DNA from: Firmicutes bacterium UBA5493
Lineage (GTDB): Bacteria > Bacillota > Limnochordia > Darwinibacteriales > Darwinibacteriaceae
Length of the DNA: 64,000 nt
Assembly: GCA_002424045.1 (NCBI GenBank)
Contig: DIPH01000016.1
Span: forward strand, 69,098-133,097
Direction of reading: 5' to 3'
Shown: positions 26,739 to 35,008 of the stretch, in pieces
Layout: each line of letters begins with the position of its first letter
Numbering within the stretch: the first letter of the stretch is position 1
Notes under the pieces: generated by a model
Seen by the model: only the letters and a program-made list of their open reading frames with translations
The model's database searches: none
What the model was told of the DNA's origin: nothing
Position numbers and translations under genes: made by a program

Positions 26739-27977
26739 ATGAACGTGAAAGTGGAGAATGAGATACAAATTGGTGCGGGACAGCATTTAGCTCTTGGTTT
26801 TCAACATCTGTTCGCCATGTTTGGTGCAACGGTGTTAGTTCCTCTGCTGACAGGTCTAGACCCAGCAGTAGCTCTTTTTACATCAGGTACTGGTACGCTA
26901 CTATTTCAATTAATCACCAAGGGCCAGGTCCCAGCTTATTTAGGGTCCTCCTTTGCTTTTATTGCCCCGATTATTGCTGTAACTGCTCAGTATGGACTGC
27001 CTTACGCTCTAGGCGGGGGCGTAGCCGTAGGCTTTGTGTACATTATCGTAGCCTTAATCATTTCGAGATTGGGAACCAATTGGATTGATCGGGTGCTACC
27101 TCCTGTTGTAATTGGGTCCGTCATTATCGTTATTGGTTTGGGTTTAGCTGGCACCGCGGTAGGGATGGCGGGCTTTGTTGATGGCGGGTCACTGGCGAGT
27201 CCTGAGGTACGGGTAGCTTTGTTCACTCTCTTAGTTACCGTTGCAGGTACAATGTTCTTTAAGGGCTTTCTCGCCGTTATTCCCATTTTAGTTGGAATCA
27301 TCGCTGGTTACCTTTTCGCCCTTACCCAAGGCATCATAGACTTTACCATGGTGAGAGAAGCTGCGTGGATTGGCTTGCCTCAGTTCATTGCACCAAAATT
27401 CAATGTTGGCGCCATGGCCATGATTATCCCAGTCGCCTTAGTCTCTATCACCGAACATCTAGGCGATGTCATGGTCTTAAGTAAGATCACCGGAAATGAC
27501 TTTTACCGTAACCCTGGTTTGCACCGTACGCTCTTGGGTGATGGAATCGCCACATCCTGGGCAGGATTATGGGGGGGACCTCCTAATACCACCTATGGTG
27601 AGAACGTCGGAGTTCTGGCCATTACTGGCGTGTTTAGGGTATCTGTTGTAAGAACAGCAGCCATCATAGCAGTGGCCCTATCCTTTGTACAGAAAATGGG
27701 GGCATTGATTTCCACAATCCCTTCTCCAGTTATGGGAGGAGTGTCCATCGTGCTCTTCGGTGTTATTGCCGCTTCAGGTTTAAGAACTCTGGTGGAAAGC
27801 GGCATTGATTATGGTGATAAGCGCAACCTAGTGATATCCTCGGTTATTTTGGTGCTGGGTATTGGGGGCGCTGAGCTGAGTATTGGCGGGGTGGCTCTTC
27901 AGGGTATGGCCTTAGCCACCGTGACAGGAATTATCCTAAACCTTGTTCTTCCTCGCAGGGACAAGCCGTCAGAATGA
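26739..27977 (+). CDS. uraA: Uracil permease
   Basis: Uracil/proton symporter of the NCS2 family (PyrP in Bacillus), 412 residues and about 12-14 membrane segments. Family motifs include FQHLFAMFGATVLVP and GLWGGPPNTTYGENVG. ATG at 26739 follows AAAGGAGG. It is co-transcribed with pyrR under the attenuator and followed by a terminator; the biosynthetic pyr genes are not here. Confidence 0.95.
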   Translation: MNVKVENEIQIGAGQHLALGFQHLFAMFGATVLVPLLTGLDPAVALFTSGTGTLLFQLITKGQVPAYLGSSFAFIAPIIAVTAQYGLPYALGGGVAVGFVYIIVALIISRLGTNWIDRVLPPVVIGSVIIVIGLGLAGTAVGMAGFVDGGSLASPEVRVALFTLLVTVAGTMFFKGFLAVIPILVGIIAGYLFALTQGIIDFTMVREAAWIGLPQFIAPKFNVGAMAMIIPVALVSITEHLGDVMVLSKITGNDFYRNPGLHRTLLGDGIATSWAGLWGGPPNTTYGENVGVLAITGVFRVSVVRTAAIIAVALSFVQKMGALISTIPSPVMGGVSIVLFGVIAASGLRTLVESGIDYGDKRNLVISSVILVLGIGGAELSIGGVALQGMALATVTGIILNLVLPRRDKPSE

Positions 27978-27994
27978 TAATGTAATGTAAAGGC

Positions 27995-28022
27995 AAAGAG
28001 GAGCAATCTGCTCCTCTTTTTG
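27995..28022. terminator. Bidirectional terminator after uraA
   Basis: Stem AAAGAGGAGCA/TGCTCCTCTTT with an ATC loop and T-run on the plus strand; the A-run before it allows use from the minus strand too. Confidence 0.9.
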
Positions 28023-28032
28023 GCGTAGACTA

Positions 28033-28200
28033 GGGAAACGACGGCTCTAGACATGCCCAACTGGCGTCAAATATTGGCACATTGATGAATACAGAGGCAT
28101 TCATCAGTGTATGGTTATTGGTCACCAAAGAAGAAACGGAAGGTGAGCTCTAGCCATTTTCATGGGCGTTTCGCCTTGTCTACGTTTGAGTCGTTTCCCT
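28033..28200. ncRNA. Candidate structured RNA in a gene-free stretch
   Basis: No gene is visible at 28025-28274. Instead there are nested complementary segments: GGGAAACGAC (28033-28042) with GTCGTTTCCC (28191-28200), TAGAC with GTCTA, ATGCCCA with TGGGCGT, and a central 12-bp hairpin near 28078-28111. Read on the minus strand, two short hairpins carry AAA or GAAA loops (GGCGAAACGCC and CCATGAAAATGG). This could be an RNA of the 6S kind of architecture or a small mobile repeat; class and strand are unknown. Confidence 0.35.
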
Positions 28201-28274
28201 TTGGTTTGCTGGACTGTCCCCAAAACCGAGCCCTACCTTACTGGTATTATGAGGCTTGGAGTTGAAAAATATAC

Positions 28275-28898
28275 TTATCCGGCAATGATTCTTAGCAAAC
28301 CGATGCTAAGGACTAACGCACCAGGGAGCCAACGCAGATGATTCGTACGCAGGGAGGAGGAAGCTAAGGTGGCTCCTGTCCTTAAGCCTTGAGCGATAAA
28401 GAAGTAGCTCCCGACCATAACAGCCACGGTCGTCGGCCATATGGGTAGTCCAAGCATGGCGGCACCAAATCCCGCCGCTATGGCATCCAAGGCCAGAGCC
28501 CCACCGAGAATGATAGCTTCCTCGCTAGAAATCGTCTGGGAATGATCGCTATCGGCCAGGAGAGGCTCTTGGAAAACTTGAATGATGAGGCCCAGAACGG
28601 GAATGCGCCAATTGATTAAGACGCGGGACCGGGCTGAACGATAGTTGCGCCAAAGATGATATAGCCCAAGAAAGACAAAAATGAGCCCACCTAAGGTGGT
28701 GGCTAAACCTGGATTGATATGTTGTTCGAGGAACCAGCCAACTGTCATGGAGATGAGAACAGAAAGACCAGAGACAATACTTAAGATCATCTTTGACCAT
28801 AGGGGTATGGTAATACGATTCATGCCATAGGTGATACCCATGGCCAAAGAATCAAAGCTAACTCCAACCGCAAGAAGAATCACGGATATCCAGATCAA
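28275..28898 (-). CDS. ytaF: Sporulation membrane protein YtaF
   Basis: Membrane protein of 207 residues related to the MntP exporter fold, in the YtaF sporulation group. Two homologous halves each start with a conserved Asp block: AVGVSFDSLAMGITYG and LGGALALDAIAAGFGAAMLG. The YtaF-specific centre, IIQVFQEPLLADSDHSQTI, separates it from MntP. TTG start at 28898 follows ATAGGAGG. It converges on uraA across the structured gene-free stretch. Transport activity is not established. Confidence 0.83.
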   Translation of the reverse strand: MIWISVILLAVGVSFDSLAMGITYGMNRITIPLWSKMILSIVSGLSVLISMTVGWFLEQHINPGLATTLGGLIFVFLGLYHLWRNYRSARSRVLINWRIPVLGLIIQVFQEPLLADSDHSQTISSEEAIILGGALALDAIAAGFGAAMLGLPIWPTTVAVMVGSYFFIAQGLRTGATLASSSLRTNHLRWLPGALVLSIGLLRIIAG

Positions 28899-28990
28899 AG
28901 TAACAACCTCCTATCTCACATTGACATACTATGGTTTGACGGCGCAGGGTGTGAAATCCGTACCCATCAAAATCTCTTGGGCACAACCTC

Positions 28991-29019
28991 TTGACACAGG
29001 CACGTAAGAATGGTAATAT
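28991..29019 (+). promoter_or_regulatory. Promoter of tRNA-Cys
   Basis: Perfect TTGACA (28991-28996), 17 bases, TAATAT (29014-29019) with an upstream TG (extended -10), 13 bases before the tRNA. Confidence 0.75.
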
Positions 29020-29032
29020 TTTAGTGGCTCGG

Positions 29033-29107
29033 GGCGGCATAGCCAAGTGGTAAGGCAGAGCTCTGCAAAAGCTCCATTCCCCGGTTCGAATCTGGGTGCC
29101 GCCTCCA
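29033..29107 (+). tRNA. trnC: tRNA-Cys (GCA)
   Basis: Cloverleaf with acceptor GGCGGCA/TGCCGCC, D-arm GCCAAGTGGTAAGGC, anticodon stem GAGCT/AGCTC with loop CTGCAAA (anticodon GCA), T-arm with GGTTCGAAT, and an encoded CCA. It is the only tRNA I find in the window. Confidence 0.96.
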
Positions 29108-29142
29108 TTTTTATGCAAATTGTTGAAGGGGGGAGTCAATTC

Positions 29143-29277
29143 ATGGCTAAAGCAAAAAGAGGTAAGAATATCAAAACGCTGGGCTGGAGAGGGACCTGCC
29201 CCTCATGCAAAAAAACCGGAGTTAAATTACTCTGGGAGAAGGAAAAGGTTAATGTCTGCAAAGCATGCGGAAAATAG
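29143..29277 (+). CDS. 44-residue zinc-ribbon protein
   Basis: Small basic protein with two CxxC knuckles (CPSC and CKAC, residues 19-22 and 39-42 approximately), so probably a zinc ribbon; ten or so lysines suggest RNA or DNA contact. I do not recognise a named family. ATG at 29143 follows AAGGGGGGAG, and a terminator follows at once, so it is a deliberate gene. It is co-directional with tRNA-Cys and starts 35 bases after it, probably in the same transcript. Confidence 0.75.
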   Translation: MAKAKRGKNIKTLGWRGTCPSCKKTGVKLLWEKEKVNVCKACGK

Positions 29278-29278
29278 T

Positions 29279-29301
29279 AAAACGGCTCACGCCGTTTTTT
29301 T
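29279..29301 (+). terminator. Terminator of the tRNA-Cys/zinc-ribbon unit
   Basis: Stem AAAACGGC/GCCGTTTT with TCAC loop and a T-run. Confidence 0.88.
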
Positions 29302-29312
29302 ATTGCCCGTAC

Positions 29313-29342
29313 AAAAAGACCCAGACTAGAAGTCTGGGTCTT
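29313..29342 (-). terminator. Terminator of rpsD
   Basis: 12-bp stem AAGACCCAGACT/AGTCTGGGTCTT with a three-base loop, followed on the minus strand by a T-run. Confidence 0.88.
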
Positions 29343-29369
29343 GCATTGTGGCTTTGCTTACGGTTACGC

Positions 29370-29972
29370 CTACTTCGAGTAGAACTCGACAATTTCAGCT
29401 TCGTTAATATCTGGGTTAAGCTCATCTCTCCGGGGAAGCCGGATGAATTCTCCTGTGCGAGCGTTTTCGTCAAAACTGAGGTATTCAGGAAGGTTTGGAC
29501 GAACCTCTAGGGCATCCTCAACGACTACCAGGTTACGGCTCTTCTCTTTAAGACCAATGATCTCACCAATGCTCACTCGGTAACTTGGGATATCAACCTT
29601 TTTGCCATCAACCGTAATGTGTCCATGTGTGACGAGCTGTCTTGCACCTGCTCGAGTTCGAGCAAATCCCAGGCGAAAGACTAGGTTGTCTAGGCGGGAT
29701 TCTAGGAGAATCATGAAGTTCTCACCGGTGATACCCTGCATTTTCGTAGCCTCTTGGAAGAGGTTTCGAAATTGCTTTTCGCTTAATCCGTAAAGAAAGC
29801 GTAGCTTTTGCTTTTCTTGTAACTGCAGTCCATAGTTGCTCTGCTTGCGGCGCTGGTTCTGACCGTGCTGCCCTGGTGGGTAAGGACGTTTGCGCAGTTC
29901 TTTTCCAGTCTCGCTTAGAGAAAATCCTAAACGCCGACTGACCTTCCACGTTGGTCCTGTATAACGTGACAT
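29370..29972 (-). CDS. rpsD: 30S ribosomal protein S4
   Basis: Primary 16S rRNA-binding protein uS4, 200 residues, with the S4 domain around 90-150 ([25 protein letters not shown]). The N terminus [16 protein letters not shown] lacks the four-cysteine zinc knuckle, so it is the zinc-free form. It stands alone rather than in the alpha operon, as in B. subtilis, where it represses itself. Confidence 0.98.
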   Translation of the reverse strand: MSRYTGPTWKVSRRLGFSLSETGKELRKRPYPPGQHGQNQRRKQSNYGLQLQEKQKLRFLYGLSEKQFRNLFQEATKMQGITGENFMILLESRLDNLVFRLGFARTRAGARQLVTHGHITVDGKKVDIPSYRVSIGEIIGLKEKSRNLVVVEDALEVRPNLPEYLSFDENARTGEFIRLPRRDELNPDINEAEIVEFYSK

Positions 29973-30047
29973 GTACTTCTCTCCAATCTAAAATCTAGTG
30001 TTCTTGTGTCTACCAAAGCAGCCGCGCCTTGTTAAATCTTCCTTCAT

Positions 30048-30075
30048 AGGATACCACATTTTCTAAGATTTGCAA
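30048..30075 (-). promoter_or_regulatory. Promoter of rpsD
   Basis: On the minus strand TTGCAA, 16-base spacer and TATCCT preceded by TG (extended -10). Leader of about 70 bases to the rpsD start. Confidence 0.55.
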
Positions 30076-30125
30076 GGGTAATTTCGTTTGCTGTGCATCA
30101 AACTAAGCAAAAAGAGGGTGCAAGC

Positions 30126-30926
30126 ATGAGAAGTATGTGGAATGGGTCCCTTTCCTTTGGCTTAGTGAACATTCCGGTAAAGATGTATGCTGCTACACAG
30201 GGCAAAGATCTTCGCTTTAACCAGTTACACACTGTCTGTCATACTCCCATCAAATACGAAAAGGTATGCCCCAATTGTCAGCTGGCCGTAGATGGAGATG
30301 AAATAGTCCGAGGCTATCAATATGAGCCAGGTCGTTACGTAATCATTCAAGACGAGGAATGGGAAAACTTCGCGCAGAAGTCCACGAGAACGGTAGATAT
30401 CTTGCGCTTTGTGGAGCTTAGTGAGATCGATCCTATTTATTATGACAAAACCTATTATCTCGAACCGTCTGAAACGGGAGGTAAGGCGTATGCTCTCTTA
30501 CAGGAGGCGTTGTCGATTTCTAGGAAAATTGCGGTAGCTCAGATCACCATTCGATCGAAACCCTCTTTGGCGGTGGTCAGGGTATACCATGGACTCTTGG
30601 CTTTGGAAACGATTTTTTATCCCGATGAAATTAGGGACCAAGCACTGGTATCTCGTAGCAATGTTCCTGTTCAAGAAAGGGAACTGCAGATGGCTCTTTC
30701 TTTGATCGAAAGCCTGACTGAGCCCTTCGAACCAGAGAATTACAGTGATGAACGCCGCTTGGGGCTCCAAGAGTTAATCGAAGCCAAAATCCAGGGTCAG
30801 CAGATTGTCTTAGTAGACGCAGTAGAGGAGGAAAGGGCACCGCTCGATCTTCTGGCAGCTCTGCAAGCATCCATTCAGGCCCAGCATGACAAATTGGATC
30901 ATCAATATGGTGAGGTAAAGCATTGA
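30126..30926 (+). CDS. ku: Ku protein, non-homologous end joining
   Basis: Bacterial Ku, a homodimeric ring that binds DNA ends and recruits the ligase. 266 residues; starts with the family hallmark MRSMWNGSLSFGLVNIPVK and includes CPNCQ and the YYDKTYYLEP block. ATG at 30126 follows AGAGGGTG. It overlaps or abuts the ligase gene by one base (TGATG), so the three NHEJ genes form one operon. In spore-formers NHEJ mends breaks at germination. Confidence 0.95.
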   Translation: MRSMWNGSLSFGLVNIPVKMYAATQGKDLRFNQLHTVCHTPIKYEKVCPNCQLAVDGDEIVRGYQYEPGRYVIIQDEEWENFAQKSTRTVDILRFVELSEIDPIYYDKTYYLEPSETGGKAYALLQEALSISRKIAVAQITIRSKPSLAVVRVYHGLLALETIFYPDEIRDQALVSRSNVPVQERELQMALSLIESLTEPFEPENYSDERRLGLQELIEAKIQGQQIVLVDAVEEERAPLDLLAALQASIQAQHDKLDHQYGEVKH

Positions 30927-31855
30927 TGATGCGTTTACAGCCCATGCTTCCTGTGGAAAAGCCCCTCCCTGCAGACGAAAGCGGCTTCATTCATGAAATC
31001 AAATGGGATGGCTACCGGGTACTAGCGTATCTTGATGATGGAGATGTGCGGTTGGAGAGCCGCAATGGAAGAAACCTCAATCACCTTTTTCCTCAGTTGG
31101 TGGAGTCGGCTAGGCAAAAGAGGCTCCGGGCCATATTAGATGGGGAGGTGGTGGCATTGACCGCTGATGGCCGTGTGGACTTTTCTCTTCTACGATCTTG
31201 CGGCATCCGCCCCAGGCATATCTGCTATATCGTATTTGACCTCCTCTATTGTCAAAGCGAGGACTTCTGCCCCAAGCCTTGGTTCGAGCGTCGCGAGCGT
31301 CTAGAAACTCTGATCGAGAGTGAGGGAGCACTCATGCTTTCGCCCCTCCTTCCGGGTAGTGCCCGGGATTGCCTAACCTTTGCCGCAGAGCAGGACTTTG
31401 AGGGCATTGTCTCTAAGCAGAGGAACTCTCCATATTTACCTGGAACTCGCTCTTCGCTTTGGCGTAAGCAGAAAATCAGGAAGAGTCTGGATTGTATTTT
31501 AGTGGGTGTAAAGACGGGAAAAGCACAGGTTCGTTCCATGGCGGTAGGTACATATAGAGCAGATGGCTCCTTGTTCTATTTGGGAAATGTAGGAAGTGGT
31601 CTAGGACACGAGGAACTGGATTTCTTGCGGCAGGCCATGGAGTTATTGGCAACATCCGGTCTAGCTCACTGTCCTTGCGTCAATCCTCCCCCCGATGCGG
31701 ACGACTTGGTGTGGTGTCAACCTTTGCTGGTAGTGGAGATTGAATACTTCGAGCTCACTCCCTGTAAACGCTTGCGTCACCCTGTGTTTTTGCGGTTTCG
31801 TTTTGACAAAGACCCAAAGGAATGCCGCATGGAGGTGTACTTCGATGACGACTAG
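30926..31855 (+). CDS. ligD: ATP-dependent DNA ligase (LigD ligase domain)
   Basis: Nucleotidyltransferase of 309 residues: the AMP-binding lysine is in EIKWDGYR (about residue 26), followed by the adenylation motifs LDGEVVAL, FDLLY and EGIVSKQ, then an OB-fold with the final FLRFRFDKD motif. It is only the ligase module; the phosphoesterase domain is absent and polymerase is a separate gene downstream. ATG at 30926 is chosen; another ATG follows. Confidence 0.92.
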   Translation: MMRLQPMLPVEKPLPADESGFIHEIKWDGYRVLAYLDDGDVRLESRNGRNLNHLFPQLVESARQKRLRAILDGEVVALTADGRVDFSLLRSCGIRPRHICYIVFDLLYCQSEDFCPKPWFERRERLETLIESEGALMLSPLLPGSARDCLTFAAEQDFEGIVSKQRNSPYLPGTRSSLWRKQKIRKSLDCILVGVKTGKAQVRSMAVGTYRADGSLFYLGNVGSGLGHEELDFLRQAMELLATSGLAHCPCVNPPPDADDLVWCQPLLVVEIEYFELTPCKRLRHPVFLRFRFDKDPKECRMEVYFDDD

Positions 31856-32723
31856 ACAAATCATACAGGTGGAGGGTAAGTCACTGCAACTGTCCAACTT
31901 GGACAAGATACTCTGGCCCAGACTTGGCTTAACCAAGGCCGACTTGCTGGACTACCATGCGCGTCTTTTCAGTCTTACACAGCTTCATTGGCAGGGTCGT
32001 GCTCTCACGGTCACTCGCTATCCCCATGGAGTAGAGAAAGAGTTTTTTTATCAGAAGAATGTCCCCCCGTCTTCGCCCTCCTGGGTCGCAACCCATAGAA
32101 TAGAGGGGACGAATTATGTTGTGGCTGGGGATCTTGCTACGATTTCATGGCTAGCTAACTCAGCGGCCATCGAATTTCATCCCTCAACCTTTGTGATATC
32201 TAGACCTAAAGTTCCTAGTTATGCTATTATTGATCTGGATCCAACAGATCCACAAGGGTTTGCAGAGGCTGTTCAGATAGGGAAGTACTGCCGTGATATC
32301 CTAGGCGAGATGGGATTACGTGGCTATCCAAAGCTGTCGGGTGCCACGGGGATTCACATTTACATTCCCCTTCAAGGCCGTTATGATTTTTCCATTACTG
32401 CCCAGTTAATAAGGGTAATCGGTCTGACATTACAGCGCCTCTATCCCAACAAGGTTACCTTAGAACGGCTGATTAAGAATCGTCATGGGGTCTATGTGGA
32501 TTACATGCAAAATCACCCGAGTAAGACGATTGTCGGCGTTTATAGCCCTAGGCCAACCCCGGAGGCCACAGTCTCGACGCCGGTTCGCTGGGCGGACCTC
32601 GATTACTATGAGCCAAGGGATTTCACGTTGCGGACGGTCCCAGATTGGGTCAAGGAGAAGGGTGACCTCTTTGAGCCTGTTCTGACCCGGCCCCAATCCC
32701 TAGAGCATTTACGGTTTTTTTAG
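31845..32723 (+). CDS. ligD: LigD polymerase/primase domain protein
   Basis: Archaeo-eukaryotic-primase-type polymerase (292 residues) that fills gaps during end joining. Family blocks include KEFFYQKNVPPSSPSWV, the catalytic IIDLDPTDP with its two Asp, and LSGATGIHIYIPL. Start is the ATG at 31845, inside the end of the ligase gene (11-base overlap). Together with ku and the ligase gene it forms a complete but unfused NHEJ set. Confidence 0.92.
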   Translation: MTTRQIIQVEGKSLQLSNLDKILWPRLGLTKADLLDYHARLFSLTQLHWQGRALTVTRYPHGVEKEFFYQKNVPPSSPSWVATHRIEGTNYVVAGDLATISWLANSAAIEFHPSTFVISRPKVPSYAIIDLDPTDPQGFAEAVQIGKYCRDILGEMGLRGYPKLSGATGIHIYIPLQGRYDFSITAQLIRVIGLTLQRLYPNKVTLERLIKNRHGVYVDYMQNHPSKTIVGVYSPRPTPEATVSTPVRWADLDYYEPRDFTLRTVPDWVKEKGDLFEPVLTRPQSLEHLRFF

Positions 32724-32736
32724 CCATAATTTATTC

Positions 32737-32765
32737 TTGACGACGATGAAATACTATGTTATACT
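32737..32765 (+). promoter_or_regulatory. Promoter of the infC operon
   Basis: TTGACG (32737-32742), 17 bases, TATACT (32760-32765). Confidence 0.72.
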
Positions 32766-32769
32766 TCAG

Positions 32770-32904
32770 ACGTTAAGCAGAAGCCACCGCTTCTCACCTT
32801 GTAACTCCGTGTTTTCAAGGTTACCCTGATTGTTTTTTCCGCTTTTGAGCGGATGAATTGTGATGTTTGGGTAGAACGGGTGGCGGAAGCCATCCGTTTT
32901 TTGC
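32770..32904 (+). promoter_or_regulatory. L20-type attenuation leader of infC
   Basis: Leader with CAGAAGCCACCGCTTCTCACC (around 32779), a TCCGCT/AGCGGA hairpin (32848-32863) and a terminator ACGGGTGGC/GCCATCCGT with T-run (32877-32903) just before infC. This layout fits the L20-binding leader of IF3-L35-L20 operons, by which L20 represses its own synthesis. Assigned by position and hairpins. Confidence 0.72.
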
Positions 32905-32931
32905 ATAATTTTATATTGGAGGGGTGACACC

Positions 32932-33492
32932 ATTAGCAAAGAATTAAGAGTGAACGATGCAATTCGGGCCCGGGAAGTGCGGGTTGTGGATGCTAACGGA
33001 GACCAACTCGGCATTATGAGTGCACGTGACGCTTTGAGTGTAGCTGGCGATCGAGGACTCGATTTGGTGGAAGTTGCACCAAATGCTAAGCCGCCTGTTT
33101 GTCGAATTATGGACTATGGTAAGCACAGGTATGAGCAAAGTAAGCGTGACAAAGCTGCTAAGAAGAAACAGAAGATCACGAATATCAAAGAAATTCGCAT
33201 GAGTCCCAAAATCGATGAGCACGATTTTGATGTTAAATTCAAGGCAGCTGAACGGTTCTTAAAATCCGGTGACAAAGTGAAAGTTTCGGTGCGTTTTCGG
33301 GGAAGAGAGATTGTCCATTCTGATTTAGCAAAGACTAAACTGGATAAGTTAGCGACTCAACTCAAGGATGTTGCCGTAGTTGAACGTCCGCCTAAACTGG
33401 AAGGCCGCCAAATGATCGCAGTATTAGCCCCTAGAACCGATAGTCAAAAAGCGGAAACTTCGAAAGCTGAAACTGTGGAAGCAAATAATTAG
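32932..33492 (+). CDS. infC: Translation initiation factor IF-3
   Basis: IF-3 binds the 30S subunit and proofreads the start codon. 186 residues with the signature [22 protein letters not shown] and a lysine-rich linker. The family N terminus [18 protein letters not shown] begins at ATT 32932, which has GGAGGGGTGA at the right distance. A GTG at 32950 would drop conserved residues. An ATT start is the classical feature of infC and lets IF-3 limit its own translation. Confidence 0.97.
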   Translation: MSKELRVNDAIRAREVRVVDANGDQLGIMSARDALSVAGDRGLDLVEVAPNAKPPVCRIMDYGKHRYEQSKRDKAAKKKQKITNIKEIRMSPKIDEHDFDVKFKAAERFLKSGDKVKVSVRFRGREIVHSDLAKTKLDKLATQLKDVAVVERPPKLEGRQMIAVLAPRTDSQKAETSKAETVEANN

Positions 33493-33506
33493 GAGGTGTG
33501 TTCAAT

Positions 33507-33704
33507 ATGGCGAAAATGAAAACCCATAGAGGTGCAGCCAAGCGGTTTAAAGTTACAGGAACCGGTAAGGTGGTCAAATTTAGTTCCCATAAGAGTCATA
33601 TTTTGGAGAAAAAATCTGCAAAACGTAAACGTCAACTAAGACATGGACAAGTGGCAAGCAAGGCCGATACCAAACGTGTACGCGAGCTTCTGCCCTATAA
33701 ATAG
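33507..33704 (+). CDS. rpmI: 50S ribosomal protein L35
   Basis: bL35, 65 residues, starting [15 protein letters not shown] and rich in Lys/Arg. ATG at 33507 follows AGGAGG. Second gene of the infC-rpmI-rplT operon. Confidence 0.97.
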   Translation: MAKMKTHRGAAKRFKVTGTGKVVKFSSHKSHILEKKSAKRKRQLRHGQVASKADTKRVRELLPYK

Positions 33705-33728
33705 ATGGTTAATTAGGAGGAACAGACA

Positions 33729-34076
33729 ATGTCTAGAGTTAAAGGTGGACCGGTAACTCGCCAACGGCGGAAAAAGGTTCTTAAACTTGCCAAAGGTTAT
33801 TATGGTGATAAAAGTAAGAAGTATCGCGTAGCTAATCAGGCCGTGATGAAGTCAGGGAACTATGCCTATCGTGATCGCAAAGCAAAGAAACGTGATTTTC
33901 GGAAATTATGGATCACCCGCATTAATGCAGCTGCGCGGATGAATGGTATGTCCTACAGTACGTTCATCTCCGGTCTCAAAAAGAATGGCGTAGAAGTTAA
34001 TCGCAAGGTCTTAGCCGATATTGCCGTTCATGATGAATCTGGCTTTGCTGATTTGGTTGCCATTGCCAAGCAGTAG
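33729..34076 (+). CDS. rplT: 50S ribosomal protein L20
   Basis: bL20, 115 residues, with [23 protein letters not shown] and [15 protein letters not shown]. It binds 23S rRNA early in assembly and is the likely regulator of the infC leader. ATG at 33729 follows TAGGAGG. Confidence 0.98.
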   Translation: MSRVKGGPVTRQRRKKVLKLAKGYYGDKSKKYRVANQAVMKSGNYAYRDRKAKKRDFRKLWITRINAAARMNGMSYSTFISGLKKNGVEVNRKVLADIAVHDESGFADLVAIAKQ

Positions 34077-34095
34077 TCTTGTAATTGAAAACAAT

Positions 34096-34130
34096 CCCGG
34101 GCGGGTAATCCTCCCGGTATTTGTTTTTTA
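34096..34130 (+). terminator. Terminator after rplT
   Basis: Stem CCGGGCGG/CCTCCCGG with one mismatch, loop GTAAT, then a T-rich tract. The ribosome-binding site of the next gene follows immediately, so read-through may feed it. Confidence 0.78.
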
Positions 34131-34142
34131 GGAGGACGTATC

Positions 34143-34943
34143 ATGGATCAGGAACTGACCATCACCAGTAGAAAAAATGAGCGCATTCGGGATGCGAAAC
34201 AGTTGCAGCAAAGAAAGTATCGAGACCAAAGGGGATCGTTCTATCTTGAAGGTGTCCGGGTTGTAGAAGAGGCTCTTTCAACGCCCCTTGTGGAAACAGT
34301 TTTTTATTCTCCGCGGCTCACAAGTACATCCCGGGGATTAGAACTGGTGAGGAAAGCGAAGAACCAAAGAGTGCATACCTTGCCCTGTAGCGAAGAAGTC
34401 TTGTCGGAGCTGACCGATACTGTACAGTCCCAGGGGGTGGTTGCTGTGGTAAGAAAACCCGCCTGGCCTAGCTTTTGTTCAGGGGTTATGCTCATCGCTG
34501 ATGAAATTCAGGATCCAGGAAATATGGGTACATTATTGCGTACAGCTGTAGGATCTGGCGTTCAGGGCCTTTTTGTGATAGAAGGTTCGGTGGATTTGTA
34601 CAACCCAAAGGTCTTGCGTTCGAGTATGGGGGCGATTTTCCATCTACCCCATTGGTTAGTTACTCGTACTCAGGTTCTTGATTTCGCAAGAAAGAATGGC
34701 AGTACCTTACTCATTGCCGACTTAGTAGACTCGGACAACTATTGGGACGTTCGGTACCCCCACAATGTGGCCGTAGTCATTGGCAACGAAGCAAGGGGTG
34801 TCCACCGGGATTTTCGCGATGCAGCCCTTTTGCGTGTACAGATTCCTTTAGCAGGCCCTGTGGAGTCCCTTAACGCTCCTGTGGCCGCAGGGGTCTTGCT
34901 TTATGAAATCCTACGTCAACACCGATCGGAGATCGAGGGGTAA
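34143..34943 (+). CDS. ysgA: TrmH/SpoU family RNA 2'-O-methyltransferase
   Basis: SPOUT-class methyltransferase of 266 residues: N-terminal RNA-binding domain (to about 95) and a knotted C-terminal domain with ADEIQDPGNMGTLLRTA, VVIGNEARGV and PLAGPVESLNAPVAAGVLLYE, the three SpoU motifs. Probably modifies 23S rRNA. Between rplT and pheS, where B. subtilis has ysgA, hence the symbol. Confidence 0.9.
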   Translation: MDQELTITSRKNERIRDAKQLQQRKYRDQRGSFYLEGVRVVEEALSTPLVETVFYSPRLTSTSRGLELVRKAKNQRVHTLPCSEEVLSELTDTVQSQGVVAVVRKPAWPSFCSGVMLIADEIQDPGNMGTLLRTAVGSGVQGLFVIEGSVDLYNPKVLRSSMGAIFHLPHWLVTRTQVLDFARKNGSTLLIADLVDSDNYWDVRYPHNVAVVIGNEARGVHRDFRDAALLRVQIPLAGPVESLNAPVAAGVLLYEILRQHRSEIEG

Positions 34944-35008
34944 GGTAGGAATTTCCATAAGGCTCCGAGAATATTCATGGTCAAAAAACCAAGGGAGTGG
35001 TGTGGGAA

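Noticed and set aside
28275..28898. MntP manganese exporter
   Set aside because: The fold is shared, but the central EPLLADSDHSQTI segment and both Asp blocks fit YtaF better; no manganese riboswitch (yybP-ykoY) is visible upstream.
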